IMG/VR virus record: IMGVR_UViG_3300046455_000477
Location: 1-64,000 of that record
Strand: one strand, 5' to 3'
Length of the DNA stretch: 64,000 nt
From: a virus
Shown here piece by piece: positions 35,764 to 42,670 of the stretch. Within the stretch, counting starts at the first letter, position 1. Every line of letters begins with the position of its first letter. The position numbers and the translations under genes are program-made. The notes beneath the pieces were generated by a model. That model searched no databases. It was given only the letters and a program-made list of their open reading frames with translations, and was not told the origin of the DNA.

Positions 35764-35777
35764 CAAGGAGAATGACA

Positions 35778-36002
35778 ATGCTACAGGCACAGGACAAAGT
35801 CTCGATCACTCTCGAAGTGCAGTACTGGAACGCGGTGCTGGAGGCTCTGAATAGCGCACCATATCGCGTCGCCGCACCGATCATTGGTGAGCTCGTGAGG
35901 CAGTACAACGAAGCCAATGCCGCCAGCGAGCAGCCGCCGGGATCAGTTCCGCAGTTAAGGAACGGCAACGGCAAGGATGCGCCGATCGTGCTGGATAACT
36001 GA
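35778..36002 (+). CDS. Small hypothetical protein before endolysin
   Basis: A 74-residue protein. ATG 35778 is favoured because AAGGAG ends seven bases before it; ATG 35772 is closer than usual. One amphipathic helix (VQYWNAVLEALNSAPYRVAA, IIGELVRQYNEA) is followed by a disordered tail. Similar small helical proteins sit near lysis genes or fibres; function unknown. Confidence 0.5.
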   Translation: MLQAQDKVSITLEVQYWNAVLEALNSAPYRVAAPIIGELVRQYNEANAASEQPPGSVPQLRNGNGKDAPIVLDN

Positions 36003-36006
36003 GCCG

Positions 36007-36750
36007 ATGCCAAACAGCATGGTGATCGATCTGTCGCATTGGAACGAGGTGACGGACTGGCACGCCGTCGCGCGGAGCGGCGTCCTAGGTGTTGTTCACA
36101 AATTCAGCGAGGGGACGAGCTACCGGGATCCGATGTACGAGAAGGCGCGGGCGGGCGCGAAGTCGGCGGGTCTCCTGTTCGGACGCTACCACTTCGCCAA
36201 CGGCAACGATGTCAAGGCACAGGTCAAGAACTTTATGGTCGGAGCGGCACCAGACGAGTTGCTGGCGCTCGATTGGGAGGACACCTCGCCAAGGATGTCC
36301 CTGTCGCAAGCCGTCGCGTTTGTGCAAGAGGTGCAGCAACTGACCGGTAGCTGGCCCGTCGTCTACAGCGGCAACACCGCCAAGGAGGCGCTTGGCAGCA
36401 CACCAAACCCGGTCCTGGCCAAGTGCCGCCTATGGCTGGCGCAGTACAGCAGCAAGCCGGTCACGCCCCCCGGCTGGGCCATCCCCTGGCTGTGGCAGTG
36501 GACCGACGCGGGGACGATCGCGGGCATCGTCGGCGGCGTTGATCTTGACGCCTACGGCGCGACGGCTGACCGGCTGGCTGACGAATGGGCTGATGGCAGG
36601 GCGCAACCTGAAATCGAGCCTGAGCCGCCTGACCCAGGCCGCGATCCGTCCGACGTTGTGACGCTGACAGTGACCATTCCGGCAGGCAGCAGAGTCGTTG
36701 TAAGGACGACAGGCGACAACGACAACATCGTCATGAACGACAGTTGCTGA
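36007..36750 (+). CDS. Endolysin, GH25 muramidase
   Basis: A 247-residue protein with the glycoside hydrolase 25 TIM-barrel signature: VIDLSHWNEVTDWHAV near the N-terminus, KFSEGTSYRDP, YHFA and LALDWED with the catalytic acids at about residues 87-89. It cleaves the MurNAc-GlcNAc bond at lysis. The last 50 residues are Pro/Glu-rich then beta-like and may bind the wall. No signal peptide is seen, so a holin must release it. ATG 36007 is used. Confidence 0.85.
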   Translation: MPNSMVIDLSHWNEVTDWHAVARSGVLGVVHKFSEGTSYRDPMYEKARAGAKSAGLLFGRYHFANGNDVKAQVKNFMVGAAPDELLALDWEDTSPRMSLSQAVAFVQEVQQLTGSWPVVYSGNTAKEALGSTPNPVLAKCRLWLAQYSSKPVTPPGWAIPWLWQWTDAGTIAGIVGGVDLDAYGATADRLADEWADGRAQPEIEPEPPDPGRDPSDVVTLTVTIPAGSRVVVRTTGDNDNIVMNDSC

Positions 36751-36751
36751 A

Positions 36752-37363
36752 ATGCCTGATCCAGCTGCCGCGGCGGGAATCCTGGATCGGGTCCTGAAGT
36801 TCATCGACGCGCCGTGGAAAGCGCTGGTCGTCTTTGGCCTGATCCTGACGCTTGGCGGTGGCTGGGTGCTTTACGAGAAACGCAACGAATTATTCGAGGC
36901 GTGGCTGACGCCTGATCAGCCGCAACTGAAAACCGGCGACGTGCCGGAGGCGCTGACTAAACTCGCCAGCGAAACGAATGCCGACATGGTGCAGATATGG
37001 GCGGTTGATCTTGCGTCGAACTCGCAGTGGTTCCTTGGCGCCAGACGCCACGACGGCGAGCGGCCAGTGGTGCCGTCACCCAGGCGTCTGCCGATCATCG
37101 ACCAGACATCGGATGTGAAACGGCTTGTCGATGTGCTGGAAGGCCATCCGATCTGTGTTGACCTGCATCGGGACGGCACGCCGGTCGCGCGACGATTGGC
37201 GGAACGGGGAATGAAGCGCGGCTGTGCCGTCCCGATACCGCCTAACCCTGAAAGTTTTGTCGGCGTGATCTACCTCGTCTGGTCGGAGGCGACCGATGCC
37301 AGCAATGAAAATGTCGCCGTCGGGGCAGCCAGGGAGATCGCGAAGCGGTTGGCGACGCATTAG
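36752..37363 (+). CDS. Membrane-anchored GAF-like protein, possible lysis role
   Basis: A 203-residue protein with one membrane segment at about 24-43 (ALVVFGLILTLGGGWVLY) and a soluble domain (75-200) with a GAF-like outline (NADMVQIWAVDLASNSQWFL, KRGCAVPIPPNPESFVGVIY). It directly follows the endolysin and is the last gene of the + arm, so a holin-like or lysis-timing role is possible. It is longer than usual holins. Confidence 0.5.
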   Translation: MPDPAAAAGILDRVLKFIDAPWKALVVFGLILTLGGGWVLYEKRNELFEAWLTPDQPQLKTGDVPEALTKLASETNADMVQIWAVDLASNSQWFLGARRHDGERPVVPSPRRLPIIDQTSDVKRLVDVLEGHPICVDLHRDGTPVARRLAERGMKRGCAVPIPPNPESFVGVIYLVWSEATDASNENVAVGAAREIAKRLATH

Positions 37364-37365
37364 CA

Positions 37366-37528
37366 AACCGGTCGGACCGGTTCGCAGGGCCCAGGACGGC
37401 GTCGTGCCCGGACAACCCCCGTAGAGACCGCCCTGGGGATGCTGTGCGACCGGGGGAACCCGCCCCGATAGTAGCCCCGACCCCGGTTCCGGGGGTCGTG
37501 TGGACCCGATGCAGGAGGCGCGGCGGGG
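37366..37528. terminator. Element C: convergent hairpin-rich segment
   Basis: The gap between the converging arms holds a 17-base palindrome AACCGGTCGGACCGGTT (37366-37382), a strong hairpin GACCCC-GG...CC-GGGGGTC (37479-37497), GATAGTAGCCCCGA shared with element B, and CCCGATGCAGGAGGCGC (37505-37521) shared with element A. It probably terminates transcription from both sides. No ORF of interest. Confidence 0.6.
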
Positions 37529-39022
37529 TCACTTGAGGTACCGCAGCCAGTCCCTGACACCATCGCCGTTCACGGCATCCGCGATCGTCTTCTTGCCTCG
37601 CAGGTTCTCCACGATGCGCTCCTCCACGGTCCGGGGGGTGATCATGTCGACGTAGAGGACCGGGCGGGTCTGTCCGTCGCGGTGGGCGCGGTCCTCCGAC
37701 TGCAGCCGATGCTCCAGATTAAAGTCGTTGCTGTAGTAGACGACGTTGGCGGAGGCGGTCAGGGTGATCCCCATCCCCCCGGTCGCAGCGGTTCCAACGA
37801 AGCAGTGAGCATCGCCTTCCTGGAAGTCCACCTTCGCTGCGGCTCTCTGATCGGCACTACAGAGGCCGTCGTAGCGGACCGACCTACGGGTGGGGAACCG
37901 CCGCTCCAGCTCCTGCAGCACGAGCGTGACGTCTCTGCGGAAGGCGCACCAGACGATCACCTTGTCCCCCATCTCTTCAACGAGGTCCCCGAGCACCCTC
38001 GGACGGTTGGTCGGGATACCGTGGACGTCTCCGTTCTCGTCCACGAGGTGCCCGAGTATTATCTGGTGAAGCTTTAGCAGCCGATCCATGGCGTTCTTGG
38101 AGGAGCTCCACAGGCCGTTCTCAAGCTCCGCCGAGGCTAGCCTCGCCATTTCTCCGTAGAGCCGCGCCTGCTCGGGCGTGAGCTCCACCTCCTGCTGACG
38201 ATACGTCTTCGGGGGAAGGTCCAGGCACTCCTCCTTCAGGACGCGGTAGGAGTGCCGCGCCAGCCGCCGCTCGAGAACGTCCAGGTTCCGAGCACCAACG
38301 ACCTTGAACACGTACTTGGATCGGGCGGGCGCTCCGTTGGCCGTCGGTTTCCCCATGCCGATTCGGACCTGCTCCAGCTCGCAGAACCGTGCCCGGAATC
38401 CGTAGTAGTTCTCGGCAAACTCCTCGTGCACGCCGAGGAACTTCATCTGCGACCAGAGGTCCAGCGGGCTCTTCGTGACCGGTGAACCGGTCATTATCCG
38501 GCGCACGACGCAGAGCTTCCCGAGCCGTATCGCTGCCTTGGTCCGGATGGAGCCCTCGTCCTTGATCTTGGTGGACTCGTCGACGACGAAGACGGTCCGG
38601 CCACCCCTCACGAAGTTCTCCGCCACCGTCATGGCGTCCCTCGACATGCTGAGCGCTTCGATGTTCATCGTCAGTATGCGGAGCGCGGGCGGATCGTCCA
38701 GCAGGTACCGCAGGGCATCCGTCTCCGCCTTTCTCCTTCCACCCCTCCACATGTGCGACTTGACGGGTAGGTCCGGGGGGAGGTTCTCGGGGAGGTGCTT
38801 CTCCGTCCAGTCTCCGTATGATCCTGCTCCAGAAACCACTAGGACACGGTCAATCTTCTTTTCGAGGTAGAGCTGGACGAACTCGTCACATGCTATCTTA
38901 CTCTTTCCACCCCCCATGTCAATCAAGAAGGCAAATGCAACTCTATTGCGAGCAAGCCTGAGGGCTTCCCACTGATGGTTTCGTGGTTCTCGGGTTGGTG
39001 TAAATAGAAGAGGAACCTTCAT
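37529..39022 (-). CDS. SNF2-family helicase
   Basis: A 497-residue superfamily 2 ATPase. Motif I is DMGGGKSK (about 36-43), motif II VVDESTKIKD with DES in place of DEAH, motif III MTGSPVTKSPLDLW, and the second RecA lobe has VGTAATGGMGITLTAS and a QSEDRAHRDGQ arginine-finger motif. SNF2-type phage helicases remodel protein-DNA complexes or assist replication. ATG overlaps the HNH stop (ATGA). It is the last gene of the - arm. Confidence 0.85.
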   Translation of the reverse strand: MKVPLLFTPTREPRNHQWEALRLARNRVAFAFLIDMGGGKSKIACDEFVQLYLEKKIDRVLVVSGAGSYGDWTEKHLPENLPPDLPVKSHMWRGGRRKAETDALRYLLDDPPALRILTMNIEALSMSRDAMTVAENFVRGGRTVFVVDESTKIKDEGSIRTKAAIRLGKLCVVRRIMTGSPVTKSPLDLWSQMKFLGVHEEFAENYYGFRARFCELEQVRIGMGKPTANGAPARSKYVFKVVGARNLDVLERRLARHSYRVLKEECLDLPPKTYRQQEVELTPEQARLYGEMARLASAELENGLWSSSKNAMDRLLKLHQIILGHLVDENGDVHGIPTNRPRVLGDLVEEMGDKVIVWCAFRRDVTLVLQELERRFPTRRSVRYDGLCSADQRAAAKVDFQEGDAHCFVGTAATGGMGITLTASANVVYYSNDFNLEHRLQSEDRAHRDGQTRPVLYVDMITPRTVEERIVENLRGKKTIADAVNGDGVRDWLRYLK

Positions 39023-39531
39023 TTCGTCCTTCCGAATTCACCATGATATTTCCTGGAGGCCTCGGCGTAGACGGCAGCAGCCTCCTCCACTGTCTTGTGT
39101 CTTCCTAGATACGTCATCTTTCCCTTCCCGCCTTCGGGTCGCGGAACTCTTATCTGAGCGGTGTAGGATCCGTCCTCGTTTACGTGGACTCCCTTTACCC
39201 CGAGCTTGTTATTTATCTGGGCTCCTTTGTTCATGCCGTTTTGGCTTCTCGTAGCCGCCCTGAGATTATCTATCCTCATGTTATTTCTGTCCCCGTCGAT
39301 GTGATCCACCTCCGGCGGCTCCTCGTTATGCACCAGCTTATAGATGACTCTGCAGATCCTGTAGAACTTTCCCCTCCAGCGTATGTGCTGCTTTCTCTTC
39401 GTTCCAGCCCGATATCCGGCCTGAGCCCTTGCGTTAACCGATATCCTCCACGTCAATAATCCGGTGTCTGGCTCGTAAACAAAGAACTCCAGGAGTTCCT
39501 CCTGCGACGGCAGTGGCTTCGTCGGGTTCAC
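39019..39531 (-). CDS. HNH endonuclease with AP2 domain
   Basis: A 170-residue protein. The HNH core is EVDHIDGDRNNMRIDNLR (about 75-92), followed by TRSQNGMN and a C-terminal AP2 DNA-binding domain (GVKGVHVNEDGSYTAQI, RHKTVEEAAAVYAEASRKYH). This architecture is that of free-standing homing endonucleases. It sits in the operon coupled by ATGA to the SNF2 helicase, so it may have inserted with minimal disruption. Its product could cut related phages. Confidence 0.85.
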   Translation of the reverse strand: MNPTKPLPSQEELLEFFVYEPDTGLLTWRISVNARAQAGYRAGTKRKQHIRWRGKFYRICRVIYKLVHNEEPPEVDHIDGDRNNMRIDNLRAATRSQNGMNKGAQINNKLGVKGVHVNEDGSYTAQIRVPRPEGGKGKMTYLGRHKTVEEAAAVYAEASRKYHGEFGRTK

Positions 39532-39728
39532 AGCCCTCCATCCTCCGGCACGACAGTGACCTGATCCACACCATTATTGTTAAAGCAACGGAGGAACGAC
39601 TGCCACTCTAGTTCAGTAAACACGAGTGTCCCGTTCAATGCATACGTGTTCATCACGAATTTAGCCGAGAATAATCGCGCGTAAATGTGTTCGCCGCGCC
39701 GCTCCCAGCGCACCCTGAAGTGTGTCAC
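39528..39728 (-). CDS. Small hypothetical protein
   Basis: A 66-residue protein. GTG 39728 overlaps the upstream stop (GTGA), which is why the longer frame is not used. Sequence MTHFRVRWERRGEHIYARLF, then FTELEWQSFLRCF, indicates a small alpha/beta domain. It resembles the next gene in ending with a helix of Trp/Leu/Arg. No family recognised. Confidence 0.5.
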   Translation of the reverse strand: MTHFRVRWERRGEHIYARLFSAKFVMNTYALNGTLVFTELEWQSFLRCFNNNGVDQVTVVPEDGGL

Positions 39729-39949
39729 GGCTTTCGCACTCCGTCCATGTGATTCGCCATGTCCTGATAGTGGTGGAGCCAGAACCGGAGCGTCTGCCAC
39801 ACCTCGGGCTCCATGCAGATAAAGTGATCGGTGCCTTCGCGCGGCGCTCGCAGTCGTATCTGGTATCCGTCGAACGACGCGTAGAGGCCGTCCCCTAGAT
39901 ACGTCTCGTCACCGGGGGGTGGAACGCGCTGTGCCTGTTCCTCGCTCAT
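39725..39949 (-). CDS. Small hypothetical protein
   Basis: A 74-residue acidic protein beginning MSEEQAQRVPPPGD. A beta hairpin (GLYASFDGYQIRLRAP) is followed by a helix EVWQTLRFWLHHYQDM. ATG 39949 overlaps the preceding stop and its own stop overlaps the next start, so it is part of one tightly coupled cluster. Function unknown. Confidence 0.5.
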   Translation of the reverse strand: MSEEQAQRVPPPGDETYLGDGLYASFDGYQIRLRAPREGTDHFICMEPEVWQTLRFWLHHYQDMANHMDGVRKP

Positions 39950-40533
39950 GGCTTCACTCCCTCCAGGCGAACGTGACCGTGCCGAACGTCCCGACGCACG
40001 TTCCGCGCCGATACCCCCCGGTCCCGGCACTGCTGAACGGTTTCGCCCACGCGCCACTTATCGAAGGAAATCGCCATCTCGCAACCGGCTCGGTGCGGGT
40101 TTGCGTCCCGGATCCACACCACGATCCGGGTGTCCGACCGTTTCGCGGGTCCTGTGGTCGGGCTACGCGTCGCCGGGGGGGAACCGGGTGGGGTAGGCCG
40201 ACCGGAGGCGCGGGCCGCTGCAGCCTCCGCCTGAGCCGCCTCCACGGTTGGTCCCCAGGGAACGATCGGGCGGCCGATGAGTTTTTCGATGATCGGGCGA
40301 GCCGCTCCGCCCTCTCCAGCGAAGCTGAGGACGACGCGGGCGTGGTCCAGGCCGACGCTCCGGCAGGTTTCGAACAGTTGATCGGGGGTCTCGACGACTA
40401 CCTCGTGTCCGTTGCTGTATTCTTCAACGTCAGCGCGCCACTTGTTCGTGACCTGGTCCCAGACGTACTCCACCTCCGACGGCGTTAGAGTGGCGAAGAG
40501 AGGGCGGTGCCGCTCCTGTAAGCGAGTTATCAC
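39946..40533 (-). CDS. Hypothetical protein, downstream part of a long frame
   Basis: A 195-residue protein from GTG 40533, which has AAGAGGA about seven bases upstream. Its N-terminal half is a plausible folded domain (LTPSEVEYVWDQVTNKWRAD, GLDHARVVLSFAGEGG), then an Ala/Pro-rich linker and a C-terminal small domain (TRIVVWIRDANPHRAG, FDKWRVGETVQQCRDRG). No stop separates it in frame from the reading frame starting at 41028, so it could also be made as the end of that long product. Confidence 0.5.
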   Translation of the reverse strand: MITRLQERHRPLFATLTPSEVEYVWDQVTNKWRADVEEYSNGHEVVVETPDQLFETCRSVGLDHARVVLSFAGEGGAARPIIEKLIGRPIVPWGPTVEAAQAEAAAARASGRPTPPGSPPATRSPTTGPAKRSDTRIVVWIRDANPHRAGCEMAISFDKWRVGETVQQCRDRGVSARNVRRDVRHGHVRLEGVKP

Positions 40534-41028
40534 TGGTGGGTCCTCTTGGCTCAGCGCTCCGTGAAGTCGATCGGGAGCTGGTTGTTGATGCAGAAGTCGA
40601 TCAGTCGCTGACGCGCCCGAACCATCTCCTTCGCCCAGGTTCCCGGCGAGCGAATGTGCTCCGCCGTGATCTGAGCCGCGTCCCTGTTGTAGTCCTGGAA
40701 CGCTCTCCAGACCTCCTCGATGTGAACCGGCATCCGTTCTCTCCTCTAATTGCAGTGACAGGCGGGCGCGCTCCGTGGCGGCCCGATACTCGTCGTCGCG
40801 TCGGCGGGCTTCAGCGACAGTGCACAGGTATGGTCGGGTGTATCGGGACTCCTCGGACCCGACCTGGAACCGGCTGTTGCGCGAGAAGCGCTCGGCGCGA
40901 CCGTCCTCGAAAACAACAACGACGACGGTGCGCGTGACGCGGTCGATCACGCCATACCAGCTCTTGTATCCTGAGCGGGCCGCGATACGCAGCCCAGGCT
41001 CAAAGGTGAGGTAGCTCGTTTCGATCAT
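39946..41028 (-). CDS. Read-through open frame; N-terminal 95 residues look genuine
   Basis: ATG 41028 overlaps the preceding stop (ATGA) and gives a convincing first 95 residues: MIETSYLTFEPGLRIAA, YGVIDRVTRTVVVVVFEDGR, a small SH3-like beta pattern. No stop follows until 39946, so the frame runs through the nested 60-residue gene and into the 195-residue protein. Either a stop was lost and a fused 360-residue protein is made, or there is an error or programmed event near 40735. Function unknown. Confidence 0.35.
   Translation of the reverse strand: MIETSYLTFEPGLRIAARSGYKSWYGVIDRVTRTVVVVVFEDGRAERFSRNSRFQVGSEESRYTRPYLCTVAEARRRDDEYRAATERARLSLQLEERTDAGSHRGGLESVPGLQQGRGSDHGGAHSLAGNLGEGDGSGASATDRLLHQQPAPDRLHGALSQEDPPVITRLQERHRPLFATLTPSEVEYVWDQVTNKWRADVEEYSNGHEVVVETPDQLFETCRSVGLDHARVVLSFAGEGGAARPIIEKLIGRPIVPWGPTVEAAQAEAAAARASGRPTPPGSPPATRSPTTGPAKRSDTRIVVWIRDANPHRAGCEMAISFDKWRVGETVQQCRDRGVSARNVRRDVRHGHVRLEGVKP
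40551..40733 (-). CDS. Small hypothetical protein nested in a longer frame
   Basis: A 60-residue protein, MPVHIEEVWRAFQDYNRDAA to NNQLPIDFTER, with natural composition and AGGAGAG before ATG 40733. It is read in a different frame from the 365-codon ORF that covers the same bases on the same strand; that ORF looks like out-of-frame translation here. I take this gene as real. Confidence 0.5.
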   Translation of the reverse strand: MPVHIEEVWRAFQDYNRDAAQITAEHIRSPGTWAKEMVRARQRLIDFCINNQLPIDFTER

Positions 41029-41237
41029 CGCTCGGCAAGCCACTTCGGCATCGTCACGCGAACGTGCTGGACTGCGACGAGGTGCCTCGCGCCGTAGTGC
41101 GGCTTGCGGTCCTCGTCCCAGAGGTGCTCGATGGTCACGAGCTTCTTCGGCAGGTAGTTGCCAGTGAGGATCTTGTAGGCTCGCGGGGTCTCGCGCTTGG
41201 TGTCGAGAACGGTCTGGAAGGTCACGGTAGCGGTCAC
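41025..41237 (-). CDS. Small basic hypothetical protein
   Basis: A 70-residue basic protein. GTG 41237 follows the conserved CCGCCAGGAGA leader, which fixes the start. Sequence TFQTVLDTKRETPRAYKILT, LPKKLVTIEHLWDED and HVRVTMPKWLAER suggests a small beta domain. It lies after the 64-residue gene and shares its promoter. Unknown function; size and leader place it with the accessory genes. Confidence 0.55.
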   Translation of the reverse strand: MTATVTFQTVLDTKRETPRAYKILTGNYLPKKLVTIEHLWDEDRKPHYGARHLVAVQHVRVTMPKWLAER

Positions 41238-41259
41238 GGCGGGTTCTCCTGGCGGAAGA

Positions 41260-41454
41260 TCAGATCGGCTTGACGACGACGAAGCTGGAGCCGTTGCGGA
41301 CGATGAGGCCAGCGGCGGCAAGCTCCTCGATCCGGGCGGCGGGGATGATCGTGCAGCGCTTACGGCTGACGCCCCAGAAGTTTCCGGCAAAGTTGCTGAT
41401 TGGCTTTCCCCGGGAGTAGGTCCAGAGCCAAGCGGCGAATTTTTCGGTTGACAT
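41260..41454 (-). CDS. Small hypothetical protein with own promoter element
   Basis: A 64-residue basic, Trp-rich protein starting at ATG 41454 (MSTEKFAAWLWTYSRGKPIS), ending in a beta hairpin IVRNGSSFVVVKPI preceded by a helix ARIEELAAAGL, which resembles a small winged-helix. A promoter-like element lies 39-69 bases upstream. No family recognised. Confidence 0.55.
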   Translation of the reverse strand: MSTEKFAAWLWTYSRGKPISNFAGNFWGVSRKRCTIIPAARIEELAAAGLIVRNGSSFVVVKPI

Positions 41455-41492
41455 CGTGATTTTTCCTAGCGGGGGGAATCCCCGACACCAGC

Positions 41493-41523
41493 TTTGTAGG
41501 CCGATGTCGGGTGTGGATGAAAG
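41493..41523 (-). promoter_or_regulatory. Phage promoter-like element upstream of 41454
   Basis: On the - strand: CTTTCA, 19 bases, TACAAAG, followed by a GTGTCGGGGATTCCCCCCGC hairpin leader. It is the same pattern as eight other sites upstream of accessory genes. Confidence 0.6.
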
Positions 41524-41530
41524 AGAAATT

Positions 41531-41965
41531 CTACTCCAGGCCCAGTTTTCCGGCGCACTCTGGCCCAATTCCGCGATCGATGCTCTCGGGAACCGTCAGG
41601 GCACGACCGCAGCGACCGCAGCGGCCTTCATGCCTGACCTCCAGGCTGACGGTCTCGGGAACCTTCTCGCCAGCGAGGACCTGGTCCGCGAAGAAGCGGA
41701 CGGCCCGAACCGGCAGCGCATCGTCGCTCATCTTGGACTTCTTGGTGGTCCGGAACCCGAAGGAGTCCATCGTCCCGATGTAGGTGAAGTCGCGGGTGTT
41801 GTCCGGACCGGTCAGGGTCGAGACGAAGAAGCGGTCGTTGCGGTTCTCGCAGGACGATACGCGATAGGTGTAGCGGGCTCCCGTCTTCATCGACGAGAGA
41901 GTGAAGACCGCCCGACCGGCGGTGACGAAACGGCGGATGTCGGCGGGGTCGCAGAGTAGGCACAT
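41531..41965 (-). CDS. DUF6011-like zinc-ribbon protein
   Basis: A 144-residue protein. The C-terminal GRCGRCGRALTVPESIDRGI then GPECAGKLG has the C-x2-C...C pattern of DUF6011 zinc ribbons found widely in phage accessory regions. The N-terminal 100 residues are a separate beta-rich domain (ARYTYRVSSCENRNDRFFVS). ATG 41965 follows CCGCCAGGAGA. Role unknown, possibly nucleic-acid binding. Confidence 0.7.
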   Translation of the reverse strand: MCLLCDPADIRRFVTAGRAVFTLSSMKTGARYTYRVSSCENRNDRFFVSTLTGPDNTRDFTYIGTMDSFGFRTTKKSKMSDDALPVRAVRFFADQVLAGEKVPETVSLEVRHEGRCGRCGRALTVPESIDRGIGPECAGKLGLE

Positions 41966-42018
41966 AGCGAAGTCTCCTGGCGGGAGTGAAACCGGGGGAA
42001 CGCCCCCCGGACCCAGTC

Positions 42019-42048
42019 TTTGTAGGCTGACACGGACTGGCGCGAAAG
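42019..42048 (-). promoter_or_regulatory. Phage promoter-like element upstream of 41965
   Basis: CTTTCG, 18 bases, TACAAAG on the - strand, preceded by GGAAAAGGT. Downstream is a perfect CCGGGGGGCGTTCCCCCGG leader hairpin and the CCGCCAGGAGA ribosome site. Confidence 0.65.
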
Positions 42049-42078
42049 ACCTTTTCCTAAAAATTCCTCAGGGGCGCA

Positions 42079-42140
42079 GCGCCTCCTGCAGTCGGGCTAG
42101 GCGACCGGGGGGCGGGTTCGGTAGGCTAGCCTCGGTGTCG
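42079..42140. repeat. Element D: partial copy of the module-border repeat
   Basis: GCGCCTCCTGCAGTCGGGCT (42079-42098) matches the left arm of element A with one change, and GGCTAGGCGACC resembles element B. A matching right arm is not seen. It lies in the 175-base gap 41966-42140, just before the end of a small gene. Confidence 0.5.
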
Positions 42141-42419
42141 TCACTGAAGCGTCCTGTGCGGTCGGTGCATCTCCCCTTCGCCCAGGTCCAGGAGCCGCTC
42201 CGGTATCTCCCAGTCGACGAGCCACGACCGAATGTGGGGGACGAGCGTCCCGGGATCCTCTCCGTGCAGTGGAGCGAACTCCGACACGAGCTTCCGCGCT
42301 GCCAGACACATGTCCTCGGCCACGAGGGATATGAAGATCATCATCCTGTCGACCGACACCTCGCGACAGGTTTGGGCAGCCTCGTCCAGCAGCTTGTGGA
42401 CCATTTCCTCGGTCGTCAT
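42141..42419 (-). CDS. Small helical hypothetical protein
   Basis: A 92-residue acidic helical protein, MTTEEMVHKLLDEAAQTC to the His/Arg-rich tail. ATG 42419 overlaps the preceding stop (ATGA), so the longer open frame is not used. Two long helices (EEMVHKLLDEAAQTCREV, RMMIFISLVAEDMCLAARKL) are seen. No family recognised. Confidence 0.5.
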   Translation of the reverse strand: MTTEEMVHKLLDEAAQTCREVSVDRMMIFISLVAEDMCLAARKLVSEFAPLHGEDPGTLVPHIRSWLVDWEIPERLLDLGEGEMHRPHRTLQ

Positions 42420-42622
42420 CGCACACCTCCCCTCGATCTGCTGACGATGATCTGCCAGAGTCGAGCGGCGTCGGTGCTGCTCGCCTTGATGAACCAATCG
42501 TAGGGATCATGGCTGAAGCGGAGCCACTCGCTGTGGCTCAGGTATATCCCGACGAATTCCAGCTCGCCGCGATCGATGCTCCGCATGATCAGCAGGACGT
42601 TGTGCAACTCGGCTATGTCCAT
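42416..42622 (-). CDS. Small hypothetical protein
   Basis: A 68-residue protein, MDIAELHNVLLIMRSIDRGE, EFVGIYLSHSEWLRFS, ending in basic RSRGG. ATG 42622 has GGAGG upstream. Coupled by ATGA to the 92-residue gene, and follows the DUF932 gene's terminator. Unknown function. Confidence 0.5.
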   Translation of the reverse strand: MDIAELHNVLLIMRSIDRGELEFVGIYLSHSEWLRFSHDPYDWFIKASSTDAARLWQIIVSRSRGGVR

Positions 42623-42638
42623 GGTTCAGTCCTCCACT

Positions 42639-42664
42639 GGAGGGGAGCCGCGTGGCCCCCCTCC
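42639..42664 (-). terminator. Hairpin after DUF932 gene
   Basis: GGAGGGG and CCCCTCC arms flank a GC-rich loop just beyond the DUF932 stop. No strong T-run follows, so it may act as an attenuator or RNA-stability element. Confidence 0.45.
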
Positions 42665-42670
42665 GATTGA

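Noticed and set aside
37366-37528. Attachment site or origin at the convergence point
   Set aside because: No integrase, no AT-rich unwinding region or iterons; hairpins explain the segment as terminators.
42060-42140. Possible tRNA because of a GGTTCG-like word
   Set aside because: No cloverleaf can be drawn; the sequence fits the border repeat instead.
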